From assembly GCA_900316685.1 (NCBI GenBank), contig ONDS01000007.1, positions 1 to 64,000 on the forward strand: a stretch of DNA of 64,000 nt, given 5' to 3'. How positions within the stretch are numbered: position 1 is the first letter of the stretch; each line of letters opens with the position of its first letter. This document shows positions 35,181 through 42,439 of this stretch, piece after piece. Source of the DNA: an uncultured Prevotellaceae bacterium. GTDB taxonomy: Bacteria > Bacteroidota > Bacteroidia > Bacteroidales > Bacteroidaceae. The notes under the pieces are model-generated. The model worked only from the letters and a program-made list of their open reading frames with translations, made no database searches and was not told the DNA's origin. Made by a program: the position numbers and the translations under genes.

Positions 35181-35828
35181 ATGAACAAAAAGAATCTTTT
35201 CAAAGTAATGGCGGTGGCGCTCATGGCTGCCGTTACAGTAGCTTGCCAAGACGACAGGAAAGCCGACAAAAACATTCCGGCTTCAGCTGGCAACACCTCA
35301 CAGCTCATCGCTTATGTGGAAATCGACACCATCATGAACCAGTATGATTTCTGCAAACAGATGAAAACCAGCCTTGAACAGAAAGGCAACAATATCGACG
35401 CCGCACTCAAGTCGCAACAGCAAAACCTTGAGGCTGCAGCCCGTAACTTCCAAAGCAAACTGCAGAACAATGGATTCTCCAGCCAAAAGGAAGCGGAAAA
35501 CCAGCAGGCGGCTCTCCAACGCCAGCAGGAACAACTCATGGCTTCGCAACAGAGGCTCACAGCCGAGTTCCAGTCCGAAACGGCGAAGTTCCAAGAGGCC
35601 CTGCTCGACAGCATTCAGCATTTCCTCGCTTCATACAACAAGGATAAGAAATATGCGTTCATCCTCACAAAACAGCTGGGCGATAACCTGCTTTATGCCG
35701 ACAATGCCTACGACATCACCGAGGATGTGGTGGCTGGACTGAACAAGGCTTACCGCCCGGATGCCAAACCGGCTGCCAAGAAAGAGGAGAAAAAAGAAGA
35801 AAAGGCTGACAGCACAGCCAAGAAATAA
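35181..35828 (+). CDS. OmpH/Skp-like periplasmic chaperone, lipoprotein form
   Basis: 215 aa. Signal with lipobox VTVAC, then an OmpH-type body: AYVEIDTIMNQYDFCKQM followed by a long Gln/Glu-rich coiled coil (about residues 60-145) and a return strand KKYAFILTKQLGDNLLYADNAYDITEDVVAGLN. Skp-family proteins hold unfolded outer membrane proteins. The C-terminal tail is Lys/Glu/Ala-rich (KKEEKKEEKADSTAKK). A terminator follows. Being lipidated differs from classical soluble Skp but is common in this group. Confidence 0.88.
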   Translation: MNKKNLFKVMAVALMAAVTVACQDDRKADKNIPASAGNTSQLIAYVEIDTIMNQYDFCKQMKTSLEQKGNNIDAALKSQQQNLEAAARNFQSKLQNNGFSSQKEAENQQAALQRQQEQLMASQQRLTAEFQSETAKFQEALLDSIQHFLASYNKDKKYAFILTKQLGDNLLYADNAYDITEDVVAGLNKAYRPDAKPAAKKEEKKEEKADSTAKK

Positions 35829-35843
35829 CCTCACTACCTTGCA

Positions 35844-35895
35844 ACCTTATTATAATAATAAGGTGTAGGCGGACTACGGTCCGCCTACTTTCATT
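35844..35895 (+). terminator. Terminator after the OmpH-like gene
   Basis: A perfect 10-bp stem GTAGGCGGAC/GTCCGCCTAC (35865-35888) with a TACG loop, then TTTCATTC. An adjacent ACCTTATTAT/ATAATAAGGT palindrome precedes it. Confidence 0.8.
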
Positions 35896-35903
35896 CTTAC
35901 ACT

Positions 35904-36548
35904 ATGAATAAAAAAGAAAGATACGCCTTTATCGTCGATTACTTCAGGCAACGACAACCGGAGGTGACCACTGAACTGCTGTTCGACAACCCCTTCCAAC
36001 TCTTGGTCGCCACCATGCTCAGTGCGCAATGTACCGACAAACGCATCAATATGGTCACTCCGCCGCTATTCCGCCGCTTCCCCAATGCCGAGGCGATGGC
36101 GAAGGCCACGGAAGAGGAAATCCTGACGCTCATCAAAAGCGTTTCTTACCCTAACGCCAAGGCGAAACATCTTTCGGAAATGTCACGACAACTCGTGGCG
36201 GTATTCAACGGGGTAGTGCCGGAAACAATCGAACAGCTTACTTCGCTGCCGGGAGTGGGGCGCAAAACGGCCAACGTGGTGCTCTCCGTGGCGTTCCAAC
36301 AGCCTACCATGGCGGTGGATACGCATGTCTTCAGAGTGAGCCACCGCCTCGGACTGGTGCCCAAAACAGCAAAGACACCGGAAAAGGTGGAGCGTGAACT
36401 TATCCGGCACATACCTGCCGAGTATGTGTCACGCGCCCACCATTGGATCCTGCTGCATGGGCGTTACATCTGCACCAGCCGCAAACCGAAATGCGACCAG
36501 TGCGACTTTAGCTCCATATGTCCCAGCGCGTTGAACATTGAACGTTGA
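35904..36548 (+). CDS. nth: Endonuclease III
   Basis: DNA glycosylase/AP lyase for oxidised pyrimidines. The helix-hairpin-helix is LPGVGRKTANVVLSVAF with the catalytic Lys, the catalytic Asp lies in AVDTHVFRVSHRL, and the C-terminal [4Fe-4S] loop is C-x6-C-x2-C-x5-C (CTSRKPKCDQCDFSSIC). 214 aa is normal. The last residues ALNIER and the TGA stop are encoded by the start of a heptanucleotide repeat tract, so the original 3' end seems to have been replaced or extended by the repeat. Confidence 0.95.
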   Translation: MNKKERYAFIVDYFRQRQPEVTTELLFDNPFQLLVATMLSAQCTDKRINMVTPPLFRRFPNAEAMAKATEEEILTLIKSVSYPNAKAKHLSEMSRQLVAVFNGVVPETIEQLTSLPGVGRKTANVVLSVAFQQPTMAVDTHVFRVSHRLGLVPKTAKTPEKVERELIRHIPAEYVSRAHHWILLHGRYICTSRKPKCDQCDFSSICPSALNIER

Positions 36549-36632
36549 ACGCTCAACATTCAACACTCAACGCTCAACGCTCAACGCTCAACGCTCAACA
36601 CTCAACGCTCAACACTCAACGCTCAACATTCT
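36532..36632. repeat. Heptanucleotide tract between nth and rubrerythrin
   Basis: About fourteen 7-base units (CATTGAA, CGTTGAA, then CGCTCAA, CACTCAA). It fills the whole convergent gap: it contributes the nth stop codon on one side and touches the rubrerythrin stop on the other. Confidence 0.92.
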
Positions 36633-37173
36633 AATAGTTTTCCGCTTTCAGCTCGAAGTAACTCTGCGGGTGATCACAAACAGGACATACCTCGGGTGCT
36701 TGACTGCCCACCACGATATGGCCGCAGTTACGGCACTGCCAAATGGCATCGCCATCACGTGAGAAAACCAACTTGTCCTCGATATTCTTCAGCAACTTAC
36801 GATAGCGCTCCTCGTGATGCTTCTCAATGGCACCCACGGCGCGGAACTTGGCTGCAATCTCTGTAAACCCTTCCTCGTCGGCCTCCTTGGCCATGCGCTC
36901 ATACATGTCGGTCCACTCGAAGTTCTCGCCTTCGGCGGCAGCACGGAGATTCTCGGGTGTCGACTTGATGCCGCCACCTTCCAATAACTTGAACCACATC
37001 TTGGCGTGCTCCTTCTCATTGGCTGCCGTCTCCTCGAAAATGGCGGAAATCTGCACATAACCATCCTTCTTGGCCTTGCTCGCCCAATAGGTGTACTTGT
37101 TACGGGCCATGCTCTCACCTGCAAACGCTTCTTGCAGGTTCTTCTCTGTCTTTGTTCCTTGTAATGATTTCAT
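36631..37173 (-). CDS. rbr: Rubrerythrin
   Basis: Non-haem iron peroxidase for oxidative stress in anaerobes, cytoplasmic. The N-terminal diiron ferritin-like domain shows [30 protein letters not shown] and [15 protein letters not shown] (Glu and ExxH ligands). The C-terminal rubredoxin domain has WQCRNCGHI and [12 protein letters not shown] (two CxxC pairs). 180 aa, standard length. The 3' end abuts the heptamer tract. A C/T-rich repeat (CTCACCTCTCACC) lies upstream, between it and ansA. Confidence 0.96.
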   Translation of the reverse strand: MKSLQGTKTEKNLQEAFAGESMARNKYTYWASKAKKDGYVQISAIFEETAANEKEHAKMWFKLLEGGGIKSTPENLRAAAEGENFEWTDMYERMAKEADEEGFTEIAAKFRAVGAIEKHHEERYRKLLKNIEDKLVFSRDGDAIWQCRNCGHIVVGSQAPEVCPVCDHPQSYFELKAENY

Positions 37174-37248
37174 AATGTTCTGTATTTAATTGTTTGACAA
37201 TATCCTTGCTTCTCACCCCCTCACCTCTCACCTCTCACCCCTCACCTC

Positions 37249-38307
37249 TTATATACTCACTTCCCCGCATAAATTCTCGTTCATCTTCGCACGGATGATA
37301 TGAGGGTCGTCATAACGCCCCTGAAGATACATCAACTTGGTGACCGCTGCTTCCACCGTACTGTCATGGCCACTCACCACACCGGCATTCTGTAATTGGT
37401 ATCCGGTATCGTAACGGGCCATCGACACGCTGCCGTTCACACACTGGCTGATGTTCACAATCACCACTCCTCGCTCGGCGGCGGCTTCATATAACTGCAG
37501 CAGCCATGGCTCCTGCGGGGCATTGCCACTGCCAAAGGTGCGCATCACGATACTGCGAAGCTCGGGCGCATCGAGGATATGGCGGAACAGGTTCTCCTCC
37601 AAGCCGGGAAAGAGTGAGAACACCACCACGTTGGGATCCATCCTGGTATGGGGCGTCATAGCACGGGAGTAGTCGGGATGGAGGATATGATGGTCGTGAA
37701 ACGCGAAGTTCACTCCTGCATCGCATAGGTGGGGGTAGTTGAAGGTGTCGAAGGCATTGAAACCGTCGGCACTGCGCTTCGTGGAGCGATTGCCGCGCAA
37801 CAACTTGCCACCGAAGTAGATACATACCTCGGGCACCTTGGGATAACCGTCGTCATCATACGTCGCAGCCAACTCGATGCTCGTCAGCAGGTTTTCCTTG
37901 CCATCGGTGCGCAACTGTCCTATGGGCAACTGCGAACCGGTGAGGATCACGGGCTTGGTCAGGTTCTCCAACATATACGACAGGGCGGAGGCAGTGTAAG
38001 CCATCGTGTCGGTGCCGTGCAATATCACAAAACCATCATATTGGGCATAATGACTGGAGATGATGTCCACCAACTGCGCCCACTGACGCGGTTTCATGTC
38101 CGACGAGTCGAGTGGGGGAGTGAACTGATAGGTGTCGAAACCTACGCGAAGGTATCGAAACTCATACATCTTGTTGGCCAAATGGTCGAAATCCAAAGGC
38201 TCCAAAGCTCCCGTCTGGGGATTGCAGTCCATGCCTATAGTGCCGCCCGTGTAGATGAGCAGCACCTTGCCCGTGCGGAGGGGTCGTGTAGTCGTGTTCT
38301 TCATCAT
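37249..38307 (-). CDS. ansA: L-asparaginase, type I
   Basis: Hydrolyses asparagine to aspartate and ammonia in the cytoplasm. The first catalytic Thr is in LLIYTGGTIGM, the second in ILHGTDTMAYTASAL. 352 aa and no signal peptide fit type I. The frame is open upstream to 38460, but that would cover the promoter at 38333-38364, so MMKNTTTRP at 38307 (or 38304) is taken as start. uxaC is divergent. Confidence 0.94.
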   Translation of the reverse strand: MMKNTTTRPLRTGKVLLIYTGGTIGMDCNPQTGALEPLDFDHLANKMYEFRYLRVGFDTYQFTPPLDSSDMKPRQWAQLVDIISSHYAQYDGFVILHGTDTMAYTASALSYMLENLTKPVILTGSQLPIGQLRTDGKENLLTSIELAATYDDDGYPKVPEVCIYFGGKLLRGNRSTKRSADGFNAFDTFNYPHLCDAGVNFAFHDHHILHPDYSRAMTPHTRMDPNVVVFSLFPGLEENLFRHILDAPELRSIVMRTFGSGNAPQEPWLLQLYEAAAERGVVIVNISQCVNGSVSMARYDTGYQLQNAGVVSGHDSTVEAAVTKLMYLQGRYDDPHIIRAKMNENLCGEVSI

Positions 38308-38332
38308 GTAGTGATAGATGGGTTTACATTTG

Positions 38333-38364
38333 CAAATGTAATCAAAAAAAAACATACTCGCAAA
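38333..38364 (-). promoter_or_regulatory. Promoter of ansA
   Basis: Minus strand TTTG (38361-38364), 20 bp, TACATTTG (38333-38340). It rules out the longer reading frame as the true start. Confidence 0.75.
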
Positions 38365-38398
38365 TATTGACAACTTAGTTTTTTTTCTTTTCAAATTG

Positions 38399-38430
38399 TT
38401 TGGCAATCTCGGATTATTGAAGTATCTTTG
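38399..38430 (+). promoter_or_regulatory. Promoter of uxaC
   Basis: TTTG (38399-38402), 20 bp, TATCTTTG (38423-38430), a full consensus match; leader about 68 bases. Confidence 0.75.
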
Positions 38431-38504
38431 CCAACAGCTAATATTGTGGACCAAAATCAACTCAAATCCATATTCAACAAATCTATTAAAACATCACGCT
38501 GATC

Positions 38505-39908
38505 ATGAAAAAATTTATGGACGAGAACTTCCTGCTCGAAACCAAAACAGCGCAGGAACTGTATCACAACCATGCGGCTAAAATGCCCATCATCGACTAC
38601 CATTGCCACCTCATACCCAAGATGGTGGCCGACGACCACAAATTCAAGAGCATCACCGAACTGTGGCTCGGAGGCGACCATTACAAATGGCGCGCCATGA
38701 GAACAAACGGGGTGGACGAGAGGTATTGCACAGGCAATGACACCTCCGATTGGGAAAAATTCGAGAAGTGGGCAGAAACAGTTCCATACACCTTCCGCAA
38801 CCCGCTATACCACTGGACTCACCTTGAACTGAAAACGGCATTCGGCATCGACAAACTCCTCAGCCCTAAAACGGCAAGGGAAATCTTCGACGAGTGCAAC
38901 GAGAAACTGCAGTTGCCGGAATATACGGCCCGTGGATTCATGCGACGCTATAACGTGGAGTGTGTATGCACCACCGACGACCCCGTCGACGACCTGCGTT
39001 ACCACAAACTGACGCGCGAAAGCGGATTCGAGATCAAGATGATTCCGGCATGGAGACCCGATAAGGCCATGAACATCGAAAAACCGGAATTCGCCGATTA
39101 CGTAAAACAACTGTCCGAGGTCTCGGGTGTCGACATCGTGAAATTCAAGGATATGGTAGATGCCCTGCAGAAAAGGCACGACTTCTTCCAGGAGAACGGA
39201 TGCCGACTCTCCGACCATGGTATCGAGGAATTCTATGACGAACCCTACACCGAGTCGCAGATCGAGACCATCTTCGAGAAGGCGATGCGTGGACAGCGCT
39301 TGTCCATCGAGGAAACACGCCAATACAAGCACTGTTTCCTCACCGTCATGGCTGAGATGGATCATGCTTCCGACTGGACACAACAGTTCCACTATGGAGC
39401 CATACGCGACAACAACAGCCTGATGTTCGACAGGCTGGGTCCCGACACGGGCTTCGATTCTATCGGCGAGTTCAATACGGCGAAGGCGATGAGCCACTTC
39501 TTCAACCATCTCAATGCTGAAGGAAAACTCACGCGCACCATTATTTATACGCTCAATCCCTGCGCCAACGAGGTGATAGCCACCATGCTCGGCAATTTCC
39601 AGGATGGATCATGCCCGGGTAAGATACAGTTCGGATCGGGATGGTGGTTCAACGACCAACTCGATGGTATGACACGACAGATGAATGCGCTCTCCGTGCT
39701 CGGATTGCTTAGCCGCTTCGTGGGCATGCTCACCGACTCGCGCTCCTTCCTGAGCTATCCGCGACATGAGTATTTCCGCAGGCTGCTCTGCAACCTGCTC
39801 GGAAATGATGTGGAGAAAGGACTGCTGCCCGACGATATGGAGTCGCTCGCCAGGATGGTCGAGGACATTTCGTACAACAATGCACGTCGCTACTTCAAGT
39901 TCTATTGA
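38505..39908 (+). CDS. uxaC: Glucuronate isomerase
   Basis: Converts D-glucuronate to fructuronate and galacturonate to tagaturonate, the first step of hexuronate breakdown. The protein (467 aa) starts with the family pattern MPIIDYHCHLIPKMVADDHKF (HxH metal site) and contains NVECVCTTDDPVDDL, FHYGAIRDNN and DSRSFLSYPRHEYFRR. UxaB/UxuA partners are not adjacent. It has its own promoter and a strong terminator, so it is monocistronic. Confidence 0.96.
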   Translation: MKKFMDENFLLETKTAQELYHNHAAKMPIIDYHCHLIPKMVADDHKFKSITELWLGGDHYKWRAMRTNGVDERYCTGNDTSDWEKFEKWAETVPYTFRNPLYHWTHLELKTAFGIDKLLSPKTAREIFDECNEKLQLPEYTARGFMRRYNVECVCTTDDPVDDLRYHKLTRESGFEIKMIPAWRPDKAMNIEKPEFADYVKQLSEVSGVDIVKFKDMVDALQKRHDFFQENGCRLSDHGIEEFYDEPYTESQIETIFEKAMRGQRLSIEETRQYKHCFLTVMAEMDHASDWTQQFHYGAIRDNNSLMFDRLGPDTGFDSIGEFNTAKAMSHFFNHLNAEGKLTRTIIYTLNPCANEVIATMLGNFQDGSCPGKIQFGSGWWFNDQLDGMTRQMNALSVLGLLSRFVGMLTDSRSFLSYPRHEYFRRLLCNLLGNDVEKGLLPDDMESLARMVEDISYNNARRYFKFY

Positions 39909-39937
39909 TCTCACTATTCCAAAACAAATAATCTTGG

Positions 39938-39976
39938 CGTGCGGTGAAGAACTACTTCTCCGCACGCCTTTTCGTT
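39938..39976 (+). terminator. Terminator after uxaC
   Basis: GGCGTGCGG...CCGCACGCC stem (39938-39969), extended by AGAA/TTCT, followed by TTTTCGTT. Confidence 0.85.
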
Positions 39977-40000
39977 CATCCTCACCAGAAAACCCCAGAA

Positions 40001-40240
40001 CACTAAACATTCAACACTCAACACTTAACACTTAACACTCAACACTTAACACTTAACACTCAACACTTAACACTCAACACTTAACACTTAACACTTAACA
40101 GTTAACAGTTAACACTTAACACTTAACACTCAACACTAAACACTAAACACTCAACACTAAACCAAATGACCTTATATCTATCATATTTCACTCAACTGTA
40201 AGAACCCCTCAACCCTCAACACTAAACCCTCAACATTTTT
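40001..40240. repeat. Long heptanucleotide tract upstream of the exporter gene
   Basis: More than twenty 7-base units (CTCAACA, CTTAACA, CTAAACA, GTTAACA), broken by a ~45-base AT-rich stretch near 40164-40208. The promoter of the exporter gene starts 12 bases after the tract. Confidence 0.92.
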
Positions 40241-40251
40241 ACTCCTTTTTC

Positions 40252-40282
40252 TTGTCTATGTCAAAAAATAAATTTAATTTTG
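40252..40282 (+). promoter_or_regulatory. Promoter of the exporter gene
   Basis: TTG (40252-40254), 20 bp, TAATTTTG (40275-40282). It overlaps the upstream ATG at 40252, which therefore cannot be the start codon. Confidence 0.75.
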
Positions 40283-40308
40283 CAGAAAAATTTAGAAAAA
40301 GGCTAAAA

Positions 40309-41109
40309 ATGAAGAAATTTGTACTTCCCATCGTAGCCATGGCTATGATATTGCTGCTTGGCAGTTGCCGCACCAGCAAGCAAATTCCGTATTTCCAGAA
40401 TGCTGACTCCATCAGCTTCGCAGCATCCAGAGGTTTGTACGACGCTCGCATCATGCCGAAGGATCTGCTCACCATCACCGTGCATACCACCAACCCGGAA
40501 GTATCGTCACCCTTCAACCTCACCGTGTCACGGTCGGTGTCATCCTCCGGTCAATTGTCAACAGGTGGCGGCTCGCTCCAAGGATACTTGGTAGACAACA
40601 ATGGCGATATCAATTTCCCCGTTGTGGGCAAGGTGCATGTGATAGGACTTACCAAGACGGAGTGTCAGGACCTCATCGAGTCGAAGATCGCTCCTTATCT
40701 GTCTAAAACGGAAAAACCGGTGGTCACCGTCACCATGGCCAGTTACCGTGTCACCGTAATAGGTGAGGTGGGTAGCCCCAGGGTAATACCTGTTTCCACA
40801 GAGAAGATGTCCATCATTGAGGCTCTCGCCAGTGCCGGTGACCTCTCCATCTATGGTAAACGCGAGAATGTGATGCTTATTCGTGAGGATGCGACAGGAC
40901 AGAAATCCGTTCATCGCATCAACCTCACCGATGCCAATCTCATCAATTCTCCTTATTACTACCTCCAGCAGAACGATGTGTTATACATCGAACCCAACAG
41001 CGTGAAGGCGAAGAACTCGGGCATAGGCTCGTCTACCACTATCTGGTTCTCCTTCATTGGTATAGTCACTTCCGTGGCCTCTCTGCTGGTCAACGTACTC
41101 AGAAACTGA
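40309..41109 (+). CDS. Wza-like polysaccharide export lipoprotein
   Basis: 266 aa. Signal with lipobox LLLGSC, a Poly_export domain (PKDLLTITVHTTNPEVSSPFN..., VDNNGDINFPVVGKVHVIGLT) and an SLBB-like part (TVIGEVGSPRVIPVSTEKMSIIEALASAGDLSIYG). The last residues form a membrane segment (IWFSFIGIVTSVASLLVNVL), as in Wza-type outer-membrane polysaccharide channels. No Wzc kinase, flippase or glycosyltransferase cluster is next to it, so it is an orphan here. Heptamer tracts in opposite orientations flank it. Confidence 0.9.
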   Translation: MKKFVLPIVAMAMILLLGSCRTSKQIPYFQNADSISFAASRGLYDARIMPKDLLTITVHTTNPEVSSPFNLTVSRSVSSSGQLSTGGGSLQGYLVDNNGDINFPVVGKVHVIGLTKTECQDLIESKIAPYLSKTEKPVVTVTMASYRVTVIGEVGSPRVIPVSTEKMSIIEALASAGDLSIYGKRENVMLIREDATGQKSVHRINLTDANLINSPYYYLQQNDVLYIEPNSVKAKNSGIGSSTTIWFSFIGIVTSVASLLVNVLRN

Positions 41110-41168
41110 TAAACTCAACCCTCCCTGAGGCCCTTTCCCAAGGGTCTCAACTCATCAACTCAACCCTG

Positions 41169-41206
41169 GACCTCCCGCGTCATCTGACAAGGGAGGTCTT
41201 TTTTTT
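41169..41206 (+). terminator. Terminator after the exporter gene
   Basis: GACCTCCC (41169-41176) pairs with GGGAGGTC (41191-41198), followed by eight T. Confidence 0.88.
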
Positions 41207-41370
41207 GAATGTTTAGTGTTGAGTGTTTAGTGTTGAGTGTTTAGTGTTGAGTGTTGAATGTTGAATGTTTGGTGTTGAGTGTTTAGTGTTGAATGTTTAG
41301 TGTTGAATGTTTAGTGTTGAGAGTTTAGTGTTGAGTGTTTACTGCTGAGTGTTTGGTGTTGAATGTCATG
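41207..41370. repeat. Heptanucleotide tract, inverted orientation
   Basis: Over twenty units of TGTTTAG, TGTTGAG and TGTTGAA, the reverse complement of the tract at 40001-40240. It starts directly at the T run of the terminator. Confidence 0.92.
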
Positions 41371-41699
41371 TGTTCTTTGTTGGGTATTTATTTGTGGTAG
41401 GGGAGGTGCCGTCGTGTCCGCCCGCAAATTTACCTGCCATCCGCTTGTAGGGGCTTAGTTTATCTATGCCCTTTGTCTTTTGTTTTTATTTGAGGTAACT
41501 ACGATTGTGAGGGCAGACATATAGTCTGCCCCTACGCGTTGGCAACATTGTCTGCAATTTTTGTAAAATACCGCGACCACTTATATCGCAAGGTGAGCGA
41601 AGCGAACACAAATAATCGCAATTTTGTTGCGTAAAAGATACCTCGGTCCTCTGATGGCCAGAAGGTACCTTAGTGAATGAGCGATGAGTAGGAGCAGTT
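41371..41699. other. Non-coding stretch with GC-rich hairpins
   Basis: No gene was recognised. GTAGGGG(A/C)GGTGCC...GTCCGCCC near 41397-41425 resembles the stretch at 34902-34930 upstream of a small membrane protein gene. A GGGCAGAC/GTCTGCCC hairpin flanked by AGGGG/CCCCT-like ends lies at 41513-41533. Confidence 0.55.
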
Positions 41700-41796
41700 A
41701 AGTCCCTTCCCAATCCTTGGGAGGGGACTTCGGTACAGCTTGCAAGCCCTCCCTTCGGGAGGGTTGGGGTGGGTAATTGGGGTGGGTATAAGTTAG
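41700..41796 (-). repeat. GC-rich palindromic 3' element, copy 5 (variant)
   Basis: CCCTTCCCAATCCTTGGGAGGGG, then CCCTCCCTTCGGGAGGG with the tail TTGGGGTGGGT repeated. Same orientation as the other copies, immediately downstream of the terminator of the minus-strand lipoprotein gene. Confidence 0.78.
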
Positions 41797-41800
41797 GGTA

Positions 41801-41836
41801 AAAAAATAGGCCGTGGAACTCAGTTCCACGGCCTTT
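41801..41836 (-). terminator. Terminator of the hendecad lipoprotein gene
   Basis: AGGCCGTGGAACT (41808-41820) pairs with AGTTCCACGGCCT (41822-41834); on the minus strand the stem is followed by ATTTTTTACC. Confidence 0.85.
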
Positions 41837-41857
41837 GTCTCATTTACTGTTCGTAAA

Positions 41858-42106
41858 TTACTTCTTAGCAACGCTATCAGCAACAGCCTGAACGGTGCTA
41901 TCAGCAGTAGCAGCAGCGGCCTGAACGGTGCTGTCAGCAGCAGCGGCAGCAGCCTGAACGGTGCTGTCAGCAGCAGCAGCGACAGAGTCAACAACAGCAG
42001 CAGCGCTATCAACGGCAGCATCAACAGCCTCACCAGCTTTTTTCTGATCGCAAGAAGCGAAAGAGATAGCAGCCATAGCTACGAACATAAATACCAATTT
42101 TTTCAT
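41858..42106 (-). CDS. Small Ala-rich lipoprotein with 11-residue repeats
   Basis: 82 aa. Lipobox SFASC (Cys19), leaving a 64-residue mature protein of almost pure helix formers. The second half repeats the 11-residue unit ADSTVQAAAAA three times (33-bp DNA period near 41886-41984), a hendecad suited to a right-handed coiled coil, and the C-terminus is SVAKK. Size, lipid anchor, coiled coil and terminal lysine recall Braun's lipoprotein, but this is analogy only. It has its own promoter and a strong terminator, suggesting high expression. The start at 42104-42106 gives the full signal peptide. Confidence 0.82.
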   Translation of the reverse strand: MKKLVFMFVAMAAISFASCDQKKAGEAVDAAVDSAAAVVDSVAAAADSTVQAAAAAADSTVQAAAATADSTVQAVADSVAKK

Positions 42107-42158
42107 TTTTCTTTGCTTTTTAAATTCTGTAAAACAATCGTTGTTTATTAAAACGATG

Positions 42159-42187
42159 CAAAGGTAAGCGTTTTTTTTATACCACAA
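42159..42187 (-). promoter_or_regulatory. Promoter of the hendecad lipoprotein gene
   Basis: Minus strand TTG (42185-42187), 18 bp, TACCTTTG (42159-42166); leader about 45 bases. Confidence 0.68.
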
Positions 42188-42379
42188 TCATTTTTTTATG
42201 ATTTTTTTTCGAGATTTTTGTAACAAATTCGTAAAGTATTGATAATCAGATATATCTGAATAGTTAATAATAGTTAATTAAATTGTTGTGTGCCCACACA
42301 ATAGCAAAATGCCACTCTAAATTGTCTCTGCACCGATAAGATGGTTATGAAGCAAAGAATCCAACTTTCTGCGCTTGGC
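42188..42379. other. AT-rich non-coding stretch
   Basis: It holds a CAGATATATCTG palindrome (about 42248-42259) and a TTGTGTG/CACACAA hairpin (about 42285-42300) upstream of the mannanase promoter. Either could be an operator; nothing else is seen. Confidence 0.45.
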
Positions 42380-42410
42380 TTGGTTGTTTCACAAAAATAA
42401 TCTATCTTTG
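42380..42410 (+). promoter_or_regulatory. Promoter of the GH26 gene
   Basis: TTG (42380-42382), 20 bp, TATCTTTG (42403-42410); leader about 25 bases. Confidence 0.7.
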
Positions 42411-42439
42411 TACCAAAATTATAGTAATATAGTATAACT

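Noticed and set aside
38308-38460. 51-residue N-terminal extension of the asparaginase
   Set aside because: The extension spans the consensus promoter at 38333-38364 and has no similarity to asparaginases.
40252-40308. Upstream ATG for the exporter gene
   Set aside because: The ATG overlaps the -33 box and would hide the lipoprotein signal peptide behind a charged leader.
41486-41713. A 75-codon minus-strand frame in the gap after the exporter
   Set aside because: It covers the GGGCAGAC/GTCTGCCC hairpin and repeat sequence, has no start signal and no recognisable composition.
42248-42300. Palindromes upstream of GH26 as defined operators
   Set aside because: They are short and AT-rich or single; without a known regulator or repeated sites the call cannot be supported.
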